Origin: Lysobacterales bacterium | GTDB taxonomy: Bacteria; Pseudomonadota; Gammaproteobacteria; Xanthomonadales; SZUA-5 | Assembly: GCA_022841325.1 (NCBI GenBank) | Contig: JALHRS010000009.1 | Location: forward strand, 48,507-112,506 | DNA length: 64,000 bases | Direction of reading: 5' to 3' | Shown: positions 1 to 7,035 of the stretch, one piece after another | How the letters are laid out: every line of letters starts with the position of its first letter | Position numbering within the stretch: position 1 is the stretch's first letter | Translations under genes and position numbers: made by a program | Notes under the pieces: generated by a model | Database searches by the model: none | What the model was told of the DNA's origin: nothing | Seen by the model: only the letters and a program-made list of their open reading frames with translations

Positions 1-312
1 TTCGGCGCCGTAGTGCTGATAGACCACCCGGGCCGCCGACGGCGAGCTGGCATCGATCACCAGATTCTCCGGGCGCGATCCCAGCCGCGCCAGTTCGCTG
101 GCGTGATGGTCGAAGGCCAGATGGCATCCGGGCACATACGGCAGGTTGCAGGTGATGTCGCGCGGTCCGATCGGAATCTTGCCGTCCTGCATGTCCTTGG
201 GATGGACGAAACTGATCTCGTCGATGATGCCGCGCTGCTTCAGCAGCACCGCGCAGACCAGGCCGTCGAAGTCACTGCGGGTCACCAGACGAAAGGGGGT
301 CTCTGCACTCAT
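1..312 (-). CDS. DHH-family phosphoesterase (exopolyphosphatase-like), C-terminus cut off by window edge
   Basis: The 104 visible residues begin MSAETPFRLVTRSDFDGLVC; the RSDFDGL stretch is the DHH-type metal-binding motif I, and a second metal motif, FDHHASEL, follows around residue 62. DHH phosphoesterases hydrolyse phosphodiester or polyphosphate bonds with Mn2+; the short proteobacterial members are usually annotated as exopolyphosphatase-like, and the substrate cannot be told from this fragment. I chose the ATG at 310-312 because a GGAG lies 9 nt upstream; an in-frame ATG at 319-321 would leave no room for a ribosome binding site. It follows the sterol-desaturase-like gene on the same strand after 126 bp. 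The family call is fairly secure, the substrate is not. Confidence 0.75.
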   Translation of the reverse strand, partial: MSAETPFRLVTRSDFDGLVCAVLLKQRGIIDEISFVHPKDMQDGKIPIGPRDITCNLPYVPGCHLAFDHHASELARLGSRPENLVIDASSPSAARVVYQHYGAE

Positions 313-438
313 GACGGCCATCTCCAAGGATCGCAAGCGTCGAGTTTAACTCGCATTTCGCGCACCTGCGCGGGCCGGCGCGACCAGCGCGAAAATTGGG
401 CTTTGCAGCGGTCTGCGGCCGCCCGCCGGTGGCGCCGG

Positions 439-1251
439 TCAGCGCAGTGGCTGCAGCAGTTGGGCCGCCAATGATTGCTCCCGATCAGCGCGGAATTCGG
501 TCAGCCCAATGGCCATCTCGGCCTGGTCGACCAGCGCCTGTGGCCGGTAGCTACCGAACAGCCGATCCCACCAGGGCAGGCAGAAACCGAAGTTGCTGTC
601 GGTTTCGACGCGCTCGGTGGAGTGATGGATCCGATGCATGTCCGGCGTCACCAGCCACCAGCGCAGGCGGGCATCCAGCCTCGCCGGCAGATGCACATCG
701 CTGTGATTGAACAGCGCCGTGGCATTGAGCACGATCTCGAACAGGATCACCGCCACTGCCGGTGCCCCGATCAGCGCCACCACACCCATCTTGATCAGCA
801 TCGACAGCGCGATTTCGAGCGGGTGAAAGCGGATCGCGGTCGACACATCGAACTGGATGTCGCTGTGATGCATGCGGTGCAGGCGCCACAGCGGCGGCAG
901 CCAATGAAAGATCCGGTGCTGCCAGTAGATGGCCAGGTCCAGCAGCACGACACTGCTGGCGATGACCAGCCAGGCCGGCAGCGGCAACTGTTGCAGCAGA
1001 CCGAAGCCGGCGCCTTCGGCCCAGGCACCGACGGCCACGGCCGCCAGGGGAAACAGCAGCCGTACCAGCAGCGAGCCCAGCAGGGCGATGATCAGGTGCC
1101 GGCCCCAGCGCAGGCCGCGCGCACGCACACCTCGGTAGGGACGCCAGCTCTGCCACAGCGCCAGCACGGCGAAGACGCCGACAAAGATACCGACGCGCCA
1201 TGCCGCTTCATGCGCCATCAGTGCCGCGCCCGCGCCCGCCGGATCAACCAT
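439..1251 (-). CDS. Sterol desaturase / fatty acid hydroxylase family membrane protein
   Basis: A 270-residue integral membrane protein with the histidine clusters of the fatty acid hydroxylase superfamily: HRIFH at 112-116, HRMHH at 125-129, an NHSDVH stretch near 183-187 and HRIHH at 206-210. These ligate a di-iron centre that hydroxylates or desaturates lipid substrates at the inner membrane. Hydrophobic segments precede the first cluster (about 20-35, 55-78, 92-110) and another lies near 150-180. The ATG at 1251 overlaps the stop of the upstream acylpyruvate hydrolase by 8 bp, indicating translational coupling. The ORF extends further 5' to a GTG, but that part is a shadow of the neighbouring gene. 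The substrate cannot be predicted; bacterial members act on sterols, carotenoids, fatty acids or ornithine lipids. Confidence 0.85.
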   Translation of the reverse strand: MVDPAGAGAALMAHEAAWRVGIFVGVFAVLALWQSWRPYRGVRARGLRWGRHLIIALLGSLLVRLLFPLAAVAVGAWAEGAGFGLLQQLPLPAWLVIASSVVLLDLAIYWQHRIFHWLPPLWRLHRMHHSDIQFDVSTAIRFHPLEIALSMLIKMGVVALIGAPAVAVILFEIVLNATALFNHSDVHLPARLDARLRWWLVTPDMHRIHHSTERVETDSNFGFCLPWWDRLFGSYRPQALVDQAEMAIGLTEFRADREQSLAAQLLQPLR

Positions 1252-1930
1252 GAAAGCCGAATTCCAGTTCGCACCAGCCCTCCAGGCTGCAGCGCACCTG
1301 GTCCTCGCGCTGCAGCGGCCCAACACCCGCCGGGGTGCCGGTGTAGATCAGATCGCCACCGCGCAGCTCGTAGAGCTTCGACAGTTCGACGATGATCTCC
1401 GGTACGGACCACAGCATGTCGGCGATGGTCGCCCCCTGCACCATGTGGTCATTGACGTGCAGTTCCAGGCGTTCGCCGATCGGATGTCGGCCCCTGGCCG
1501 GGACGATGGGGCCGATCGGCGCGCTGTCATCAAAGCCCTTGGCGGTATCCCAGGGATTGCCCTTGGCCTTGGCCGCCGCCTGCAGATCGCGGCGGGTCAG
1601 GTCCACGCCCACGCTGTAGCCGTAGACCAGTTCCAGCGCGTGTTCGAGCGGAATGTTGCGGCCGCCGCCCGAGAGGGCCACGACCATCTCCACTTCGTGG
1701 TGCAGATTGCTGGTCGCCATCGGAAAACCGGGATTGCGGCCATCGCTGACCACGGCATCGGCCGGTTTCATGAAGAACACCGGCGCGCCCTTCTCCGGCT
1801 CGTGTCCCATCTCGCGGGCGTGTTCGGCGTAGTTGCGGCCGATGCAGTAGATCCGATGCACCGGAAAGCGCTCGGCGATGCCGAGGATGGGTACCGAGGG
1901 CGTGGGCGGGGCGGCGAAGATGTAAGTCAT
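1244..1930 (-). CDS. Fumarylacetoacetate hydrolase family protein (acylpyruvate / fumarylpyruvate hydrolase type)
   Basis: A 228-residue FAH-fold protein. Conserved family stretches are visible: YCIGRNYAEHAREMG, FMKPADAVV, the metal-binding HHEVEMVVALS, YSVGVDLTRRDLQ, KGFDDSAPIGP and DLIYTGTPAGVGP. This set matches the short acylpyruvate hydrolase/fumarylpyruvate hydrolase (YcgM-like, FAHD1-like) subgroup, which cleaves C-C bonds in 2,4-diketoacids or decarboxylates oxaloacetate using Mg2+ in the cytosol. The ATG at 1928-1930 (MTYIFAAPP) is the natural start; the longer ORF translates a polypurine/polypyrimidine intergenic tract. Its stop overlaps the following hydroxylase start by 8 bp. No dedicated aromatic-degradation genes are adjacent, so the pathway is open. 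Confidence 0.88.
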   Translation of the reverse strand: MTYIFAAPPTPSVPILGIAERFPVHRIYCIGRNYAEHAREMGHEPEKGAPVFFMKPADAVVSDGRNPGFPMATSNLHHEVEMVVALSGGGRNIPLEHALELVYGYSVGVDLTRRDLQAAAKAKGNPWDTAKGFDDSAPIGPIVPARGRHPIGERLELHVNDHMVQGATIADMLWSVPEIIVELSKLYELRGGDLIYTGTPAGVGPLQREDQVRCSLEGWCELEFGFHG

Positions 1931-2166
1931 TTGGGAGCAGGAAAAAGGAAAAGGGAAAAGGGAAAAAGGAAGAGCCGGGAGCGGAGGGCCGGGAGCCGCG
2001 GGTGAGCAGCAATACGAACATATGTCGCTAGGGAACCTCTGAACAAGTTCCGTGGCCGCGACGGCGGCCAAAATCGCCTGCCGCAGCGCTGCAGAACCAT
2101 TGCCTGCAAACGCCCCATCGCGCTCCTACCCTTTTCCTTTTTCCCTTTCCCCTTTCCCTGCTTCTC
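1931..2166. repeat. Intergenic spacer with an inverted pair of purine/pyrimidine-rich G/A tracts
   Basis: The 236-bp spacer between pilU and the FAH gene carries an A/G-only-rich tract at about 1937-1975 (units such as GGGAAAAGGGAAAAAGG) and its C/T-rich counterpart at about 2125-2160. The two halves are inverted relative to each other and about 150 bp apart. Short units of this composition look like one of several small dispersed repeat families in this genome. No ORF or canonical terminator is evident. Confidence 0.6.
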
Positions 2167-3276
2167 TCAGAATTGCGAATGATCGAAGTAAGGATCCGGG
2201 TTGTCCTCGCTGCTGCCGCCCTCGGACAAGCGGATCTTCAGCGCCAGACCGTCGCGTGAATCGGCCTTGCGCAGGGCCTCCTCGAGTTCGATCTTGCCTT
2301 CCTTGAACAGCCGGAACAGCGCCTGATCGAAGGTCTGCATGCCTTCGGCCAGCGAACGATCCATGGCTTCCTTCAGCTCGTGCACCTGACCGCGGCGGAT
2401 CATGTCGCGGATCAGCGGTGTGTTCAGCAGGATCTCGACCGCCGGCAGACGGCGCCCGTCCTTGCCGATGACCAGCCGCTGGGAGACGATGGCCTTGAGA
2501 TTCAGCGACAGATTCATCAGCACATTCTTGTGGGCGCTCTCCGGAAAGAAGTTGAGGATGCGCTCCATGGTCTGATCGGCGTTGTTGGAATGCAGCGTCG
2601 ACAGACACAGATGACCGGTTTCGGAAAAGGCGATGGCTGCTTCCATGGTTTCGGTGTCGAGAATCTCGCCGATCATGATCACATCCGGCGCCTCCCGCAT
2701 CGCGTTCTTGAGGGCGTTGTGATAATTGCGGGTGTCCAGGCCCACTTCGCGCTGGTTGACGATCGACTTCTTGTGCTTGTGCAGGAACTCGATCGGATCC
2801 TCGATGGTGAGGATGTGGCCGGCAGTGGTGCTGTTGCGGTAGTCCAGCATCGAGGCCAGCGTCGAGCTCTTGCCCGAGCCGGTGGCGCCGACCATCAGGA
2901 TCAGACCGCGCGGTTCGACAATCAGGTCCTTGAGGATGGGCGGCAGCTTCAGCTGTTCGAAACTCGGAATCTCGCTCTTGATGGCGCGGATGACCATGCC
3001 GATCTCGCCGCGCTGCTTGAACACATTGATGCGAAAACGTCCGGCATCCTTGACCGCGATGGCGAGGTTGAGCTCGAGGTCACGCTCGAAAGCCGGTACC
3101 TGGCCTTCATCCATCAGCGAGTAGGCGATCTTCTTGACCATGCCCGAGGGCAGGCCGGTGTTGCCCAGCGGATAGAGCTTTCCCTCGACCTTGATGTTGA
3201 CCGGCGCACCCGTCGTCAAGAACATGTCGGACGCGTTCTTCTCGGTCATCAACTTCAGGAAATAGCCGATATCCAT
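2167..3276 (-). CDS. pilU: Type IV pilus retraction ATPase PilU
   Basis: A 369-residue PilT/PilU family secretion ATPase. Walker A is GATGSGKS at 130-137, followed by the Asp-box region (ILTIEDPIEFLHKHKKS), a Walker B-like stretch (DVIMIGEILDTETME) and the His box (GHLCLSTLHSNNADQ). The N-terminus (MDIGYFLKLMTEKNASDMF) and the C-terminal tail after the core (FDQALFRLFKEGKIELEEALRKADS) fit PilU better than PilT. PilU assists PilT in retracting type IV pili at the inner-membrane motor. It is usually next to pilT; here the upstream side is a divergent lipoprotein gene and the downstream side is the FAH gene, so pilU stands alone. The usual GE(I/M)RD motif reads GEILD, with Arg replaced by Leu. 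Confidence 0.93.
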   Translation of the reverse strand: MDIGYFLKLMTEKNASDMFLTTGAPVNIKVEGKLYPLGNTGLPSGMVKKIAYSLMDEGQVPAFERDLELNLAIAVKDAGRFRINVFKQRGEIGMVIRAIKSEIPSFEQLKLPPILKDLIVEPRGLILMVGATGSGKSSTLASMLDYRNSTTAGHILTIEDPIEFLHKHKKSIVNQREVGLDTRNYHNALKNAMREAPDVIMIGEILDTETMEAAIAFSETGHLCLSTLHSNNADQTMERILNFFPESAHKNVLMNLSLNLKAIVSQRLVIGKDGRRLPAVEILLNTPLIRDMIRRGQVHELKEAMDRSLAEGMQTFDQALFRLFKEGKIELEEALRKADSRDGLALKIRLSEGGSSEDNPDPYFDHSQF

Positions 3277-3385
3277 GGGTCAGTTCCTCAAGAGTCTGTT
3301 GCGGCGCCCGATGATGCTGCCCACAATACCGAGACAGCCTGAACTTGGTGCAAATGCAATGCCAGATGCTACGCCTGTTTACGTG

Positions 3386-3751
3386 ATGATCCTGCGCCAG
3401 ATCGTCATCCTCATGCTGATCCTGGGTCTGGGCGCCTGCGCCAGCGCACCAGCGCCGACGCTGGAGCTGGACCGGGCGCGCTCGGCGTTGGCGCGCGCCG
3501 AACAAGCCGGTGCCGCCAATTATGCGCCGGTGGACTACAGCATGGCCCGCGAGGCCGTGGACAGCGGTCGCGCCCTCATCGAGAAGCGCGAGAACAGCGC
3601 CGCACGGCAGACACTGCAGGTGGCTGAAGTGCGTGCCGAACTCGCTGCAGCCAAGAGTACCGCGGCCAGATTGCGCGGCGAGGTCCAGCAAAAGGAAAGC
3701 GAGAATGCCGATCTGCGACGTGAACTGCTGGGTGAAGGACGGGTGCCCTGA
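3386..3751 (+). CDS. DUF4398-like envelope lipoprotein
   Basis: A short lipoprotein of about 121 residues, starting MILRQIVILMLILGLGACAS, with a lipobox-like LGAC. The mature part (LDRARSALARAEQAGAANYAPVDYSMAREAV...) matches the small DUF4398 family: alpha-helical, alanine- and glutamate-rich periplasmic proteins typically encoded immediately before OmpA-like lipoproteins. Its stop overlaps the next ATG (TGATG), so the two are probably translated together. An in-frame ATG at 3359 is an alternative start; neither has a good Shine-Dalgarno, and I favour 3386 because it gives a normal signal peptide. Role unknown; probably cell-envelope structure. Confidence 0.75.
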   Translation: MILRQIVILMLILGLGACASAPAPTLELDRARSALARAEQAGAANYAPVDYSMAREAVDSGRALIEKRENSAARQTLQVAEVRAELAAAKSTAARLRGEVQQKESENADLRRELLGEGRVP

Positions 3752-4731
3752 TGCGTAAGTTTGTGACCCTGAGCGTTGTATTGTTGCTCACCGCATGTGC
3801 ATCTCAACCCAAGCGTGACCTCGATTTCGAGCGCCTGCGCGGAGACTGGCGCACACTGGATTCGGCCGAGGACCGTGCCCGCGCGCCGCTGGAATCGGCA
3901 CGCGTCGATGACGCCATCGCCGCCATCCAGGCGGTGCCGAAGAAGGATCGGGAGCTGCGCAAGCACCTGGCCGACATGGCCGAGCTGCGCATGGCCATCT
4001 ACACCACGGCGGTGGCCGCGGCGCGCGATCGCGAGCGCCTCGCGGCGCTGGAAACCGAGCATCAGTCGATCATGCTGGAGGCTACCCGGCGTGACGCCGA
4101 GCTGTCGCGCCTGGAGGCCGAGAAGCTGCGCCTGCAGTCCCTGGCTCGGGCCGAGGAGGCCGAGCGTTTGCGCGAGGAAGCCGAAGCCGAGCGCATGCGC
4201 AGCGACGAGGTCAGTGCCGATGCCGAGCTGGCGCGGCAGGAAGCCGAAGCCGCCCGGCGCCTCGCGGAAGCGCGCGCCCGTGAAGCCAGTCTGGCCCGTC
4301 AGGAGGCTGATCTGGCCTCGCAGCAGGCCCGCAGCCTGCAGCAGCAGATGGCCGCGCTGCGCCCCGAGAGCACGGCGCGCGGCGAAGTTCTGACCCTGGG
4401 CGATGTGTTCTTCGCTTCCGGGCAGTCCGATCTCAAGCCCGAGGCGCGCAGCAATCTGCGACCGGTGCTGGACTTCATCGATCGCTATCCCGGCAACAAT
4501 GTCACCATCGAAGGCCACACCGATGACCGCGGTGCCGATGCCGCCAATCAGTTGCTGTCCGAACGCCGCGCCGCCTCGGTGCGCGACGCCCTGGTCGAGA
4601 TGGGCGCCGACGAACTGCGCTTCAACGTGGTCGGCAAGGGCGAATCCACGCCCATCGCCGACAACGGCACCAGCGAAGGCCGCTCTCGCAACCGCAGGGT
4701 GGAGGTCATCGTCGAGGGCTCGGGGCGTTGA
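3751..4731 (+). CDS. OmpA-family peptidoglycan-binding lipoprotein with long coiled coil
   Basis: 326 residues. The N-terminal signal has lipobox LLTAC (Cys16). A helical region contains DUF4398-like sequence near 25-85, then a strongly charged Glu/Ala/Arg-rich coiled coil from about 95 to 205. The C-terminal OmpA domain at about 215-322 has hallmark stretches FASGQSDLKPEA, VTIEGHTDDRGAD, LSERRAASVRDAL and GRSRNRRVEVIV, which bind meso-diaminopimelate in peptidoglycan. It probably tethers the outer membrane to the cell wall. It is coupled to the upstream lipoprotein by a one-base stop/start overlap. The OmpA domain assignment is secure; a specific gene name is not. Confidence 0.88.
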   Translation: MRKFVTLSVVLLLTACASQPKRDLDFERLRGDWRTLDSAEDRARAPLESARVDDAIAAIQAVPKKDRELRKHLADMAELRMAIYTTAVAAARDRERLAALETEHQSIMLEATRRDAELSRLEAEKLRLQSLARAEEAERLREEAEAERMRSDEVSADAELARQEAEAARRLAEARAREASLARQEADLASQQARSLQQQMAALRPESTARGEVLTLGDVFFASGQSDLKPEARSNLRPVLDFIDRYPGNNVTIEGHTDDRGADAANQLLSERRAASVRDALVEMGADELRFNVVGKGESTPIADNGTSEGRSRNRRVEVIVEGSGR

Positions 4732-4978
4732 AGCCGCCCTTACCAGACCGATGGAAAGCACTGGGTTAGCCGGCTCAACAAGCCGGGGCAGGGGGCAAGG
4801 GGCAGGGGACCCACCCCGTCGCACGATCTGACTTCGTCGCGAGCTCGGGGCTCTGCCCCCGGCCCCCTTTCCTTGCTATGCGAGCACGTCCCCCACCTTC
4901 AGCCGTCCCCCTGGCGATGACGCCATCGAGTCGTCCGCCTATGATGCAAAGCCCTCCATCAGCCGCCGAGCGCCCTGG

Positions 4979-5635
4979 ATGACTGCCGCTGCCTTGCCTG
5001 CGATCTGGCCCGAGGACGCCCGGAAACTGATCCTGGCCGGACCTGCTGGGCCGATCGAAGCCGTCGCCGCCGGCGGCAGTGCCCAGCCGCAGCGGATCGC
5101 CGTGATCTGCCATCCGCATTCGCTGCACGGCGGCAGCATGGACAACAAGGTGGTGACCTCGGTCGAGCGCACTCTGCGCGATCTGGGCGCGGCCACGCTG
5201 CGCTTCAATTTCCGTGGCGTCGGCGCATCGGCCGGGCACTTCGATCACGGTCAGGGCGAAGGCGAGGATCTGGCCGCGGTGGTCGCCCAGGCCCGCGCCT
5301 GGGCCGGCGCGGCGCCGCTGTGGCTGGCCGGCTTTTCCTTCGGCAGCTATGTCGCCGCCCGCATGGCCGACAACCTCGGTGCAGAGTTACTGATCAGCGT
5401 CGCGCCGCCGGTGGGTCGATTCGCTTTTGGCGGGTTCTCGCGACCGTCCTGCCGCTGGATCGTGGTCCAGGGCGAGGCCGATGAAGTGGTCGATCCGGGC
5501 GAGGTCTTCAACTGGCTGGAGGGTGTGCAGCCACCGGTGGAACTGATCCGCTTCGCCGACACCGGGCACTTCTTCCATGGCAAGATCGTGGAACTGCGCC
5601 AGCGTCTGACGGCGCAGATTCAAGGCCAGGCATGA
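4979..5635 (+). CDS. Alpha/beta hydrolase (short-chain CocE/DLH-like, YcjY-type)
   Basis: 218 residues with an alpha/beta-hydrolase fold. The oxyanion region reads HPHSLHGGSMDNKVV (45-59), a motif typical of the small proteobacterial alpha/beta hydrolases often found beside zapE. The nucleophile elbow is GFSFGS with Ser120. The acid is probably in the VQGEADEVVDP strand, and the catalytic His in DTGHFFHG near the C-terminus. It is cytosolic with no signal peptide. Its stop overlaps the zapE ATG (ATGA at 5632), so the pair is co-translated. Substrate unknown. Confidence 0.85.
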   Translation: MTAAALPAIWPEDARKLILAGPAGPIEAVAAGGSAQPQRIAVICHPHSLHGGSMDNKVVTSVERTLRDLGAATLRFNFRGVGASAGHFDHGQGEGEDLAAVVAQARAWAGAAPLWLAGFSFGSYVAARMADNLGAELLISVAPPVGRFAFGGFSRPSCRWIVVQGEADEVVDPGEVFNWLEGVQPPVELIRFADTGHFFHGKIVELRQRLTAQIQGQA

Positions 5636-6738
5636 GCCGCCCGCCCGATCCGGACTCACCGCTGGGTCGCTATCTGGACGGCGTCGCCGCGCAGAGCTGG
5701 AGCGATGACCCGGCGCAGCGCAAGGTCCTGGCCGAGCTCACGCATATCCACGAGGAACTGCGTCACGATCGTCCGCAGTCGTGGTGGAACAAGTTGCTCC
5801 GACGCGGTCAGACGCAGGCGCCGGTGCGCGGTTTGTACCTGCACGGAGGGGTCGGCCGCGGCAAGACCTTCATGATGGACCTGTTCTTCGATGGCCTGGC
5901 CACCGAGCGCAAGCAGCGCCTGCATTTCCACCGCTTCATGGGCCGCGTGCACGCCGATCTGGCGCAGCTCAAGAACCAGAGCGATCCGCTGGCGCTGGTG
6001 GCCGATCATTTCGCCGAGCGCGCCCAGATCCTGTGTTTCGACGAGTTTTTCGTCAGCGACATCGGCGATGCCATGTTGCTCGGCCGCCTGCTGATGCAGC
6101 TGTTCGAGCGCGGCGTGACCCTGGTGGCCACCAGCAATGTGGCGCCCAGGAACCTCTACAAGGATGGGCTGCAGCGGGCGCGCTTCCTGCCCGCCATCGC
6201 TGCCATCGAGAAGCACTGCAAGGTGATGGAGCTGGTCAGCCCGCAGGATTATCGATTGCGGGCGCTGGCGCAGGCCGAGGTCTACCACCAGCCCTTGGGC
6301 GCACGGGCCGACCAGGAGATGGAAGCGGCTTTTGCACGCCTGGCACCCGCGCAGCAGAACACTCGCGGCCTGCTCAGCGTCAACGACCGCCAGATTCCGG
6401 TCAAACGCCGTGCCAACGACCTGATCTGGTTCGATTTCGATGCCATCTGCCGCGGCCCGCGTGCGGTGCCCGACTACATCGAGATCGCCCAGAGTTTCCC
6501 CACGGTGATGATCAGCGGCGTGCCGGTATTCGGCATCGCCGAGGAAAACGAGGCCAAGCGCTTCGTGCATCTGGTCGACGAGTTCTACGACCGCAACGTC
6601 AAGCTCGTGATCAGCGCCGACGCCGGACCCACCCAGCTCTACAGCGGCGAGCGCCTGCGTCTGGAATTCGAACGCACCGGCTCACGCCTGATCGAAATGC
6701 AGAGTCAGGCCTATCTGCAGCGCGAGCATCATCCCTGA
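5632..6738 (+). CDS. zapE: Cell division ATPase ZapE (AFG1 family)
   Basis: A 368-residue AFG1/ZapE P-loop ATPase. Walker A is GGVGRGKT at 72-79, Walker B is ILCFDEFF with Asp137 and Glu138, and an AFG1-specific stretch LVATSNVAPRNLYKDGLQR follows, with FDFDAICRGPR further on. In E. coli ZapE associates with the Z-ring and destabilises FtsZ polymers late in division, especially under low oxygen or stress. It starts inside the stop of the alpha/beta hydrolase gene. It is followed directly by a heptamer repeat tract, so transcription probably ends near there. Confidence 0.93.
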   Translation: MSRPPDPDSPLGRYLDGVAAQSWSDDPAQRKVLAELTHIHEELRHDRPQSWWNKLLRRGQTQAPVRGLYLHGGVGRGKTFMMDLFFDGLATERKQRLHFHRFMGRVHADLAQLKNQSDPLALVADHFAERAQILCFDEFFVSDIGDAMLLGRLLMQLFERGVTLVATSNVAPRNLYKDGLQRARFLPAIAAIEKHCKVMELVSPQDYRLRALAQAEVYHQPLGARADQEMEAAFARLAPAQQNTRGLLSVNDRQIPVKRRANDLIWFDFDAICRGPRAVPDYIEIAQSFPTVMISGVPVFGIAEENEAKRFVHLVDEFYDRNVKLVISADAGPTQLYSGERLRLEFERTGSRLIEMQSQAYLQREHHP

Positions 6739-6740
6739 GA

Positions 6741-6850
6741 GTTGGTTGTTGGTTGTTGGTTGTCGGTTGTGGGTTGTGGGTTGTGGGTTGTGGGTTGTGG
6801 GTTGTGGGTTGTGGGTTGTGGGTTGTGGGTTGTGGGTTGTGGGTTGTGGG
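6741..6850. repeat. Tandem heptamer array, GGTTGTN family (12 perfect TTGTGGG copies)
   Basis: Starting just after the zapE stop, degenerate heptamers (GGTTGTT, GGTTGTC) lead into exactly 12 perfect TTGTGGG copies at 6767-6850. Reading frames across it give periodic QPTTHN-type peptides that are not believable genes. The same heptamer family recurs inside the PfaC-like gene near 39437-39510, where it is translated. Confidence 0.9.
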
Positions 6851-6873
6851 TGTCGGTGTTGGTCAGAGCGGTC

Positions 6874-6989
6874 TCACGCGCAGGCGCGGAGGGCGCGGAG
6901 AAGAGCGAGGTCTTGCTCTGGTAGGTCCAGACTTGTCTGGACGCTTCTCCAACACCCTGCAAACAGCGTCCAGACAAGTCTGGACCTAC
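6874..6989. repeat. Perfect 23-bp inverted repeat plus half-copy of a TCACGCGGAGG-type element
   Basis: 6874-6900 is a half-copy of the TCACGCG(G/C)AGGCGCGGAGG element that is seen as a full hairpin at 49866-49936. Next, 6921-6943 and 6967-6989 form a perfect 23-bp inverted repeat separated by 23 bp (arm begins GTAGGTCCAGACTTGTCTGG). The arm itself contains the palindrome CCAGACTTGTCTGG. It lies between zapE and the convergent ppk2 gene and could end transcription from both sides, though there is no U-tract. Confidence 0.8.
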
Positions 6990-7035
6990 AACAGCACAAA
7001 GCCCGTAGCCTTTTCCCGTGCCCCGTGCCCCGCCA

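Noticed and set aside
6741..6850. Heptamer array considered as a CRISPR or telomere-like repeat
   Set aside because: Units are 7 bp with no spacers and no cas genes nearby; it is a simple tandem repeat.
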